Notes under the pieces: model-generated
Seen by the model: the letters and a program-made list of their open reading frames with translations, nothing else
Databases searched by the model: none
What the model was told of the DNA's origin: nothing
NCBI GenBank assembly: GCA_900538385.1
Contig: UWSO01000041.1
Span: 1-14,975 of the forward strand
From: an uncultured Porphyromonas sp.
GTDB lineage: Bacteria > Bacteroidota > Bacteroidia > Bacteroidales > Porphyromonadaceae
Length of the DNA: 14,975 nt
Direction: 5' to 3'
Shown here: positions 1-6,382 of the stretch, one piece after another
Layout of the letters: every line of letters begins with the position of its first letter
Position numbering within the stretch: position 1 is the stretch's first letter
Position numbers and translations under genes: made by a program

Positions 1-11
1 CGAGATCCTTC

Positions 12-66
12 ATTAAGGCGTAGGTAAACCTACCCCGTATAATGCGTCAGCCCTGACCGCCTTAAT
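12..66. other. Three-armed inverted-repeat structure
   Basis: A perfect 9-bp inverted repeat, ATTAAGGCG (12-20) and CGCCTTAAT (58-66), encloses two further perfect hairpins: GTAGGT/ACCTAC (20-25 with 28-33) and GTCAG/CTGAC (46-50 with 53-57). Together they could form a three-way junction in RNA or a cruciform in DNA. With realistic loops the inner stems become 5 bp and 4 bp closed by four bases. It does not look like a tRNA. It could be a non-coding RNA, a leader of a gene to the left of the window, or a mobile-element end. The structure is seen in sequence; its function is unknown. Confidence 0.45.
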
Positions 67-90
67 TCAGCGATTGAGCCTTCTGGTTAT

Positions 91-178
91 AATACTAGCT
101 CGCATATGAGACACAAACTAGGAGTCGTCCCCTAGTCTTCAGAGGCAACAAATAGTAGCTCGCATATCAGGAACAAAT
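91..178. repeat. Pair of ~28-bp direct repeats, 60-bp period
   Basis: Positions 91-118 and 151-178 match at 23 of 28 bases, with the core TAGCTCGCATAT identical in both, and start exactly 60 bp apart. Read on the minus strand each begins with TTTG, the Bacteroidota -33 box, followed about 20 nt later by TA-rich sequence, so they could be tandem promoters or operators for a gene to the left of the window. The first copy is followed at once by an ACTAGG/CCTAGT hairpin (117-136). The repeat is certain; the role is a guess. Confidence 0.5.
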
Positions 179-305
179 TTGAGAGAGAGCTATCTTAAGT
201 GTAACTTGACACAAATGGCCCGTGTTTACTCCTCTACTTTTCGCTCCTTATTGCTTCAGCTAAGCTATTTCTTGCCCAGTTGCCATACGAAAGCACCTAG
301 AGTCT

Positions 306-1841
306 TCACTTAGCCTTGCGGCTAGTAACCTGTCCGAGCGTTTTCCGTAAGCGCGAGAAAAGGTCTGTAGTTGGAAAATCTGCTACCATTGTCTCAGACT
401 CACGACGCTCAGAGACGATGAGAAGAATATCATTAGGATGCAGGTGTAGTCCACCCTTAGGCACTATATAGCGATCGTTGCGACGTACGAGAATGACCAG
501 TTCTTCGGGATTAAGTGCCAGATCCTTGAGTAGATGCCCCTCGGTCAACATCTCCTCCACGACCACTCGCTCCTCCATGTTTGTATTGGTCTCCTCAGGG
601 ATCTCAACCCCCATGAAGTATCCTTCGGGAGGAGCGGGCTCCGCTAGGTGTAGCGCACGAGCTACAGGCGTGATTGTCATACCTTGACAGATGAGCGATA
701 CCAGCGTGATGACAAAGACTATGGTAAATATGTGACTAGACTGAGGCACCTCGGCCAATACGGGATAGGTGGCAAAGAGAATCGGAGCAGCCCCTCGCAG
801 ACCGACCCAAGAGGTGAAGAGACGAGCTTTGAAGGAGAGGTTGCGGAATGGTAGCAGTGTCACGAAACAAGCTAGTGGACGGGCTACAAACATCATCAAG
901 ACGGCAATGAGTAGCGTTGGGATCAATACTGGAAGCATATCACTTGGATTGACCAATAGCCCAAGCATGATAAAGAGTATAATCTGTACTAGCCAGGTGA
1001 TACCATCGAAGAAGCCGTACACCGACTTTCGTGCTGTGATCTTACTATTTCCCAGATAGATACCAGCAATGTAGACTGCCAGGTAACCATTTCCACCTAT
1101 GTACCATGTACTCACGTAGGTGATCATGACAAAGCATAGCAGAGCAATGGGATAGAGAACTTCATTCTGTATGTTCAAGTTGTTGAGCATCTTGACACAT
1201 AGCCACCCAAAGAGGAAGCCGCCTATGATACCAAAGAAAAACTGCAGTACGAGACTTCCCGCCACGCCCCATAGGGAGGTCTCTCCGCCCATGACAAAGC
1301 CGATGAGAGCGACCGTAATCATATAAGCCATCGGGTCGTTGCTACCACTCTCCAGCTCTAGAAGAGGTTTTAGATTTTCTTTGAGATGCACACGCTGCGA
1401 ACGTAAGATTGCAAAAACCGATGCAGAGTCAGTACTAGACATCGTAGCAGCTAGCAAGATGGCGATAGGCAACGAAAAGGTGAGCGAAGCAAAGAGGTAG
1501 TGCGTCACACCGAAGATAAGCAGGCCTGTAAAGAGTGTCGTAAGCAACACTCCAATGGTACTCAAGGCAATACCTTCGCCTATCACAGGGCGTATCTGCG
1601 AGAGTTTGGTACCCATACCTCCCGAAAAGAGGATAATTGAGAGCGCCACAATCCCTATAGACTGCACACCTCTCATATTGCTAAACTGTATGCCTATGCC
1701 ATCCACTCCGAAGAGCATTCCTGTCAGCAGGAAGAGAAGTAGGGCCGGCACCCCAAAGCGCGCTCCTACCTTACCAAGTAGGATCGCAACAAAGATCACA
1801 ACGGATCCAATAATTAAAAAGGTCTCAGTAGATAAAGGCAT
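306..1841 (-). CDS. CPA1-type cation/proton antiporter with TrkA-C domain
   Basis: This 511-residue inner-membrane protein probably exchanges K+ or Na+ for H+, serving pH and osmotic control. Residues ~5-395 are a run of about 12-13 hydrophobic segments. Within them are the CPA motifs SSTDSASV (~135-142), with the unwound-helix Thr-Asp, ESGSNDPMA (164-172), with the Asn-Asp ion-binding pair, and WVGLRGAAPILFA (345-357). Residues ~425-480 form a soluble TrkA-C (RCK_C) domain, with the stretch KDLALNPEELVILVRR, which in relatives binds a nucleotide ligand and gates transport. The layout matches the NhaP2/CvrA K+/H+ antiporter subfamily, so K+/H+ exchange is the best guess, but the ion cannot be read from sequence. 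It appears to be a single-gene unit; the fimbrillin terminator separates it from the gene upstream. A -7 box lies ~95 nt before the start. The first ATG fits the membrane topology and there is no ribosome-binding site. Confidence 0.9.
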   Translation of the reverse strand: MPLSTETFLIIGSVVIFVAILLGKVGARFGVPALLLFLLTGMLFGVDGIGIQFSNMRGVQSIGIVALSIILFSGGMGTKLSQIRPVIGEGIALSTIGVLLTTLFTGLLIFGVTHYLFASLTFSLPIAILLAATMSSTDSASVFAILRSQRVHLKENLKPLLELESGSNDPMAYMITVALIGFVMGGETSLWGVAGSLVLQFFFGIIGGFLFGWLCVKMLNNLNIQNEVLYPIALLCFVMITYVSTWYIGGNGYLAVYIAGIYLGNSKITARKSVYGFFDGITWLVQIILFIMLGLLVNPSDMLPVLIPTLLIAVLMMFVARPLACFVTLLPFRNLSFKARLFTSWVGLRGAAPILFATYPVLAEVPQSSHIFTIVFVITLVSLICQGMTITPVARALHLAEPAPPEGYFMGVEIPEETNTNMEERVVVEEMLTEGHLLKDLALNPEELVILVRRNDRYIVPKGGLHLHPNDILLIVSERRESETMVADFPTTDLFSRLRKTLGQVTSRKAK

Positions 1842-1938
1842 AAGGCGATACTAAGTGAATATGGTAACTGAACAAAAAATCTCAGAGACTTGTGACAAAG
1901 TATCTCAGATCTCTTATGGAAAGGAAATAACACTGTCG

Positions 1939-1946
1939 CAAATATA
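1939..1946 (-). promoter_or_regulatory. Bacteroidota -7 promoter box for the antiporter gene
   Basis: The minus strand reads TATATTTG, an exact match to the Bacteroidota TAnnTTTG box, within the gap between the fimbrillin terminator and the antiporter. No good TTTG -33 box sits at the usual ~19-21 nt distance (a TTTTG lies 25 nt away). Transcription would start near 1932, giving a leader of about 90 nt. Confidence 0.45.
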
Positions 1947-1990
1947 CGAAAGAAATCAATTCTCCCTGTCTCAAAAGTCTTCACAGAAAA

Positions 1991-2030
1991 AACGACCACG
2001 AGGAAAATTAGAAACTTCCCCGTGGTCGTT
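1991..2030 (-). terminator. Intrinsic terminator of the fimbrillin gene
   Basis: A perfect 10-bp stem, AACGACCACG (1991-2000) with CGTGGTCGTT (2021-2030), continues inward through one mismatch into GGAA/TTCC and a ~10-nt loop. On the minus strand the stem is followed by a T-run (the stem's own TT continues into TTTTC), as expected for a Rho-independent terminator about 26 nt past the fimbrillin stop. The other side is AT-rich (ATATTATATA) and would work less well for rightward transcripts. Confidence 0.85.
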
Positions 2031-2055
2031 ATATTATATAAGGTGATAAGCTAGA

Positions 2056-3642
2056 TTACAAATCAGCTGTGTTATTGTGCTCTGTAAGTGGAACGAGGGT
2101 CAACGTAGAGCTGATAGATTGCTTTGTTGTATAAGCTTCTGGGTGATCTATCGGTCTCAGCAAGAGCGGTGTTCCAAAGTTAGAGATGCTAGTGACCTCT
2201 ATACGATAGTCATTGTTTCGAACAATTCCGTAATGCCCGTAACCTTCTTGTTCTGGTGCGTGTTCGACAGGTAGGTAGTAATAGTTGTAGCTCCGTAGGT
2301 AATAACGCAAGCCTTTGAAGTCAATAGGGTAAAGCTCTCCCTGATATGCGGGACTTGTCATTAGCATTTGATCACCATGCGTAGCTACAAAATCTTCGCA
2401 TATATTCTGCAAACTCTTAGGATAACCATTTGGTACGGTTACTGTAGGTTTTCTGCTTCCCGTTGACTTGTTGCGTTTGTAGATGGCTTTCAGATAAGGG
2501 ACAAAGTCACGTCCACGGTAGTAGCGACCTCCGAAGCTAACCCATCCCTCGTCTGACTTAAAGTCACCAAGTTTATCCAAGCTCTTAGGATAAAGCTTAT
2601 AGCCAATAAGTAAGGCCGGAAGAAAGTAATAAGTACAGTGAGCGGGGTCGACAGTCGTCTCCGAAGTATAATACATGCTCTGAGTTAGATCACAGTCGTT
2701 GATTGTCTTAGGAATCAGCTTAAGAGACTCTAGATTTAAGATAGACTTGGTCTCGTTTGCAAATCTATATGCCTTAAGAAGAGGCTGATAATTACTCTTA
2801 TTACTGCTGGCAATTTCTTGATAACCTGGCGAATATGCATATCGACTAGCAAAGTCAGACTTGTCTCCAGGCTTTTCCATAACATTCCCAGCAACTCCGA
2901 TGAGTGGCGCTAACTCACGCATCAAAAAAGCTTGACTCGCTCGGCATCCGACCATAAATACTCCTCCATTGGTCAAGTCAATCGACATATACTGAGGTAT
3001 TTTAGGCTCACCGAACAATCTTATGCGAGCAATGGCTCGTGTGAGTGTGACTTGTACTGGTGACGCCTCTTTACGAAAAGCGCTCTCTGCAATTTGTATG
3101 GGACCTTGGTCATTACTCCATACGACAGAAGTAACCTTATTCTCCGACTTTGTGTATAGGTCTATGGGGGTGTAATTTGTTTCAAAGAGCTTACTCCATG
3201 ATGCGCCTTGAGCAAACTTATTTTGAATGATTGGAGTACCATTAAGTACCGCAACCAAATAATAGGAAGCAACAGGCAACGAGATAGATAGGGGCTCGTT
3301 TGTCGCTAGTTCTTCTTTGCTAAAGATACGATGCTCTACTATGGTTCGCTCTGCTGCATCAAACTCGCTAGAGAAAAAGTATAGATCCAGTCTCTCCACA
3401 GCAGATATAGGATCGCTATCATCAGCTCTGAGATTTGCGCCCAAACAGTTTAGCTGTATGGTCAAATTGCCCTCATCAGCTGTATGCTCGACAGGCTTAG
3501 GGGATTTACGACATGCTCCCAATAGCAGTACACTCATACACAGCACTAGTGAGATGAGTTTAGGCGCTGGCGTGTACTTCTGTCTGTGTTGGTTAGGAGA
3601 CTTTTGTTTTAGACTTTCTCGAGTCTTTGATAGTAGTTCCAT
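2056..3642 (-). CDS. Fimbrillin-like (FimA/Mfa family) lipoprotein
   Basis: A predicted exported type V pilus subunit or adhesin. From the ATG at 3642 the product is 528 residues with a lipoprotein signal: a basic start, a hydrophobic core and the lipobox LLGAC with Cys44. The frame stays open to 3723, but that start would place 70 residues before the lipobox Cys, so it is less likely. After the Cys, EGNLTIQL followed by an Arg-Ala pair (Arg72-Ala73) and then a strand LDLYFFS matches what I know of P. gingivalis FimA, where EGNATISV precedes the Arg-Ala gingipain cleavage site and the strand LTVMVYN. A mid segment LTRAIARIRL is typical of the family. Near the C-terminus HYGIVRNNDYRIEVTSI matches the conserved VRNHxYxVxI motif. 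At 528 residues it is longer than FimA (~390) and nearer the size of Mfa1 or accessory subunits. No assembly genes lie nearby. Codons look more AT-rich than in the uvrA cluster, which hints at transfer. Confidence 0.75.
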   Translation of the reverse strand: MELLSKTRESLKQKSPNQHRQKYTPAPKLISLVLCMSVLLLGACRKSPKPVEHTADEGNLTIQLNCLGANLRADDSDPISAVERLDLYFFSSEFDAAERTIVEHRIFSKEELATNEPLSISLPVASYYLVAVLNGTPIIQNKFAQGASWSKLFETNYTPIDLYTKSENKVTSVVWSNDQGPIQIAESAFRKEASPVQVTLTRAIARIRLFGEPKIPQYMSIDLTNGGVFMVGCRASQAFLMRELAPLIGVAGNVMEKPGDKSDFASRYAYSPGYQEIASSNKSNYQPLLKAYRFANETKSILNLESLKLIPKTINDCDLTQSMYYTSETTVDPAHCTYYFLPALLIGYKLYPKSLDKLGDFKSDEGWVSFGGRYYRGRDFVPYLKAIYKRNKSTGSRKPTVTVPNGYPKSLQNICEDFVATHGDQMLMTSPAYQGELYPIDFKGLRYYLRSYNYYYLPVEHAPEQEGYGHYGIVRNNDYRIEVTSISNFGTPLLLRPIDHPEAYTTKQSISSTLTLVPLTEHNNTADL

Positions 3643-3723
3643 AGGATTGTGATTTGTGTTATATGCAAAGTGAGTTATTTCAACTTTGCTTGCGAAGGTA
3701 GGCAAAAGGAGTGAAACACCCAA

Positions 3724-4138
3724 ACTCCAAACCTGATATTCACACTTAACTAAACATAAAACTCATTCTAGTTTTTCTGAGGATGTCGCAAAAGAGACTC
3801 AAGATTAGAGCAGATTACACCAGAGAGACTGAGTAATTCTGCTTAGATACGCGTTTTGCGTGACTACGTATCCTATAACACGTAACTACGTATCCTACAA
3901 CACGTGACTACGTATCCTATAATAATCAAGTCATCCAACGAGCTCTACCATTTTGCTTCACATTCTGTGTAGCGTCTAGCTGGATAGCCTGAAGTTCTGA
4001 CTGCATCTCGCAGTAGTTTTTAAGAAGATTCCAAACAGCGAGACTATTATGAAGTCGACAGAATCTGCGAAATCCGACCAAGCTCAGTAAGTTCTGAGAA
4101 GAGTTCTCATATATTTGATACCCTCCCTCTATGAAGTA
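3724..4138. other. Long intergenic gap between pyrD and the fimbrillin gene
   Basis: This 415-bp gap holds the 22-bp repeat array, a 70-codon open frame that follows the pyrD stop in the same frame (4138 down to a TGA at 3926-3928), and two short overlapping hairpins, CTCAG/CTGAG (4083-4098) and GAGAA/TTCTC (4096-4108). Neither hairpin has a T-run, so no terminator is called for pyrD. The open frame has no ATG before codon 44 and I recognise no family in it; it may be chance or a gene remnant. Confidence 0.5.
3858..3923. repeat. Three tandem 22-bp repeats
   Basis: Three adjacent copies of a 22-bp unit (3858-3879, 3880-3901, 3902-3923) share the core CTACGTATCCTA(T/C)AA, with only a few differences between copies. 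Each holds the palindrome TACGTA. The period is close to two helical turns, which would place a bound protein on the same DNA face three times. The array lies ~215 bp upstream of the fimbrillin start and just past the end of the pyrD transcript. It could be an operator array or a dispersed intergenic repeat. It is too short and spacer-free to be a CRISPR. Confidence 0.7.
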
Positions 4139-5053
4139 TTAGTTTGACAAAGCTCCGATCAGCTCGTTGACGTCTGATATGTGATTCTCTTCTAGGTAGT
4201 TAGATAAATGATGGACAAGTTTAGAGGCTATGTCTGGCTCGACAAAGTTGTAAGTTCCGACTTGTACAGCAGTGGCTCCAGCTAGTAAGAATTCGACCAC
4301 ATCCTCCACACAGGAAATGCCACCTAGCCCGATGACTGGGATCGATACCGACTGCGCCACCTGCCACACCATACGGACGGCTATAGGCTTGACAGCTGGA
4401 CCGCTCAGTCCTCCAGTGATTGTGGATAACTTAGGTTTGCGTGTCTTGACATCGATCGCCATCCCGAGGAGCGTATTGATGAGCGAAAGGCTGTCAGCGC
4501 CAGCTTCTTCCGCAGCACATGCTATGGCTGTAATGTCTGTGACATTCGGCGAAAGCTTGACCATCAGATGTCCTTTGTAAGCTTTCCGAACAGCCGAGAC
4601 CACTTCGTAAGCACTCTCGCAGTTGACACCAAAGGACATACCTCCTTCCTTTACGTTCGGACAGCTAATGTTTAGCTCTATGGCACGTACCTTCGGGTGG
4701 TCGTTCAGTCGCTCAGCACAGGCGACATAATCGTCTATTGTAGAGCCACTCACATTGACAAAAATCTCTGTATCGTAATGACTTAGCTGAGGGAGGATAT
4801 GCTCTACTAGATAGTCCACTCCCCTATTCTGCAGTCCTACACAGTTGAGCATGCCAGCTGTCGTCTCTGCCATACGTGGATAGGGATTGCCTTGTCGTGG
4901 ATGCAGCGTAGTCCCTTTGACGATAAATCCACCTAGCTCATTAAGATCTTGAAATGGAGCAAACTCCAGCCCATATCCGAAAGTACCAGAAGCAGTTAGG
5001 ATAGGATTCTTAAGAGTAATCCCTCCCCCTATGTTGACAGATGTGCTTACCAT
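4139..5053 (-). CDS. pyrD: Dihydroorotate dehydrogenase B, catalytic subunit
   Basis: This cytosolic FMN enzyme oxidises dihydroorotate to orotate, the fourth step of de novo pyrimidine synthesis. With PyrK it forms the class 1B enzyme that passes electrons to NAD+. The 304 residues are the usual length and form a TIM barrel. Visible motifs are PILTASGTFGYG (~17-28), KGTTLHPRQGNPYPR (46-60, substrate and FMN loop), LNISCPN (127-133) with the class 1 catalytic-base Cys131, VKLSPNVTDI (165-174), ITGGLSGPA (212-220), and the FMN-phosphate loop IPVIGLGGI (238-246) with AGATAVQVGT. Cys rather than Ser at the base position rules out the membrane class 2 enzyme. Its ATG overlaps the end of pyrK by 7 nt, so the two are co-transcribed and probably translationally coupled. 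No oddities seen. Confidence 0.96.
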   Translation of the reverse strand: MVSTSVNIGGGITLKNPILTASGTFGYGLEFAPFQDLNELGGFIVKGTTLHPRQGNPYPRMAETTAGMLNCVGLQNRGVDYLVEHILPQLSHYDTEIFVNVSGSTIDDYVACAERLNDHPKVRAIELNISCPNVKEGGMSFGVNCESAYEVVSAVRKAYKGHLMVKLSPNVTDITAIACAAEEAGADSLSLINTLLGMAIDVKTRKPKLSTITGGLSGPAVKPIAVRMVWQVAQSVSIPVIGLGGISCVEDVVEFLLAGATAVQVGTYNFVEPDIASKLVHHLSNYLEENHISDVNELIGALSN

Positions 5054-5868
5054 AATAGTTGATCAAAGTTAAATACAGGGCCATCCGTACAAACGCATGT
5101 ATTCCCTTGGTTTGCAATGTTTTCGACACAGCACAGGCATGCTCCCACACCACAAGCCATGAGATTCTCGAGAGAAGCCTGTCCCGGCACGTTGTGCTTC
5201 TTTGCCCAGTTGTGGATGGCACGCATCATAGGACGAGGGCCGCAGGTGTAGACCATAGAGTAGTTGTCTAGTTCTAGCTCTGGAGCTGCCAAGACGGCTC
5301 CCCGAGTACCATACGACCCGTCATCAGTCGTATAGCTGTAGGAGCAGCCGATCTGATCTATCTCATCTCGCAGTATTAGCAAGGAAGCGGTACGAGCGCC
5401 TATGATCAGGTGAGGTCGAACCGTTGATAGCTGCTGCAGATGACGAGCTAGCATGATGATGGGAGCCATCCCCACCCCTCCAGCGATTAGGAGCGGACGC
5501 TCGCCAGCTATCGTGGGGTCTGTAGCAAAGGGAGTCCCTAGAGGGCCAACGATATTCACCCTGTCCCCCACTTTTAGGTCGCACATATAGTTACTGCCAC
5601 GTCCTACTCGTTGCACCAAGAGCATTAGGCATAGCTCCTCTCTAGACCACTTGTATATGGATATAGGGCGCCTCAAGAGTATTCCTGCTGGGCGACAGTC
5701 CACCTGGACAAACTGCCCTGGCGCTACACCTTGTAGCCACGAAGTCTCGCTAGAAGAGACATCTAATCTTAGGGAAAGTAGGTGATAGCGTGGTGCTACC
5801 TGTTCATTGTGCAGGACAGCCGCATCAACGATAGCAGGCTGTGATGTTTTGATTCGATCCATATACAT
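5047..5868 (-). CDS. pyrK: Dihydroorotate dehydrogenase B, electron-transfer subunit
   Basis: This FAD and [2Fe-2S] subunit carries electrons from PyrD's FMN to NAD+. From the ATG at 5868 it has 273 residues, close to the family's ~260. In order: a ferredoxin-reductase-like FAD barrel with RRPIS (66-70), the NAD-binding fold with GGVGMAP (130-136), the YTCGPRP loop (207-213), and a C-terminal cluster of four Cys in the PyrK pattern C-x4-C-x2-C-x12-C (239, 244, 247, 260) followed by DGPVF. The frame is open to 6051, but those extra 61 codons resemble no PyrK N-terminus and would cover a structured leader, so the start is placed at the ATG pair 5868/5862; which of the two is used cannot be decided. 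It is first in the pyrK-pyrD operon. Possible regulation lies in the leader hairpins at 5899-5918. Confidence 0.95.
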   Translation of the reverse strand: MYMDRIKTSQPAIVDAAVLHNEQVAPRYHLLSLRLDVSSSETSWLQGVAPGQFVQVDCRPAGILLRRPISIYKWSREELCLMLLVQRVGRGSNYMCDLKVGDRVNIVGPLGTPFATDPTIAGERPLLIAGGVGMAPIIMLARHLQQLSTVRPHLIIGARTASLLILRDEIDQIGCSYSYTTDDGSYGTRGAVLAAPELELDNYSMVYTCGPRPMMRAIHNWAKKHNVPGQASLENLMACGVGACLCCVENIANQGNTCVCTDGPVFNFDQLLW

Positions 5869-5898
5869 TGAATTGTAAGCGTACTGACAACTATTGTG

Positions 5899-5918
5899 CC
5901 CCGCTATGGGGTGATAGC
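5899..5918 (-). promoter_or_regulatory. Mutually exclusive hairpins in the pyrK leader
   Basis: On the minus strand, 30-50 nt before the pyrK start, two hairpins share the same ATAGC segment: GCTAT-CACCCC-ATAGC (5918 to 5903) and CCCC-ATAGC-GGGG (5911 to 5899). Only one can form at a time, a layout typical of small RNA switches. Whether it senses pyrimidines is inference; no known riboswitch class is recognised. Confidence 0.3.
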
Positions 5919-6083
5919 TTCCGCTGGGACAAAAGTACAGCTTTTTGCTGGCTTGCCACACGCCATCACCATTGTCATAACCGCTAAATCTGATTACATT
6001 ACCTCTTTTGCCAGGTAAGAGGGCTTTATAAACTGCCAAAAGCTTGCGCATTAGGGCGCTTTACAGAGACTAAAAACAATCCC

Positions 6084-6218
6084 CACGGAGGAATTCCCAA
6101 ATAGCTCGCTGGAAAATAAACATTCTCCACCGAGGGAAGGAAAATCTCTTCGGAGGAATGAAATGAGACTTCGGAAGAATCGAATGATAAGTCCGAAGAG
6201 TTTTTCTGTTCCTCCGTG
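6084..6218. repeat. GGAGGAA-rich repeat array bracketed by a 10-bp inverted repeat
   Basis: A perfect inverted repeat, CACGGAGGAA (6084-6093) and TTCCTCCGTG (6209-6218), encloses two adjacent 21-bp units (6148-6168 and 6169-6189) that agree at 17 of 21 bases and start with CTTCGGA. More degenerate copies lie around 6127 and 6190. A further 7-bp inverted repeat, CTTCGGA (6169-6175) with TCCGAAG (6192-6198), sits inside. The array fills the divergent gap between pyrK and uvrA, so it could be a shared regulatory region or a dispersed repeat. The rest of 5869-6382 shows only the uvrA promoter box, the pyrK leader and small hairpins. Confidence 0.55.
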
Positions 6219-6347
6219 AGAAATCAAGTATTTCTACCGAGCAATTTAGGATTTCCTTGACGAGGGCTGGAGAGAGTTTCTGATCTTATAGTGCCTCTGC
6301 CCTATTCAAGAAGCGCCCCCGCTGTACTCCTTGTCGTAATTAATCAC

Positions 6348-6355
6348 TATATTTG
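6348..6355 (+). promoter_or_regulatory. Bacteroidota -7 promoter box for uvrA
   Basis: TATATTTG exactly matches the Bacteroidota TAnnTTTG box, 27 nt before the uvrA ATG. A CTTG at 6330-6333 resembles the -33 box, but its 14-nt spacing is shorter than usual. Transcription would start near 6362, giving a leader of about 20 nt. Confidence 0.5.
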
Positions 6356-6382
6356 TAGGCTAAGAACGGCATTCCTAGATAA

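Larger units (their letters stand above)
1..305. other. Non-coding region with structured repeats
   Basis: I see no convincing gene in these 305 bases on either strand. The stretch holds a three-armed inverted-repeat structure (12-66), a pair of direct repeats (91-118 and 151-178) and a hairpin ACTAGG/CCTAGT (117-122 with 131-136). Positions ~180-305, downstream of the antiporter stop, contain no obvious GC-rich stem followed by a T-run, so no terminator is called for that gene. Confidence 0.6.

Noticed and set aside
1814..1999. 61-codon minus-strand frame overlapping the antiporter start
   Set aside because: It spans the promoter box and part of the terminator, overlaps the real gene in another frame and has no recognisable protein features.
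3643..3723. Upstream start for the fimbrillin gene
   Set aside because: It would put 70 residues before the lipobox Cys; the ATG at 3642 gives a more plausible signal peptide.
3858..3923. Short CRISPR array
   Set aside because: The three units are directly adjacent with no spacers and there are no cas genes.
5869..6051. N-terminal extension of pyrK by 61 codons
   Set aside because: It would make the protein far longer than the family, resembles no PyrK N-terminus and covers competing leader hairpins.
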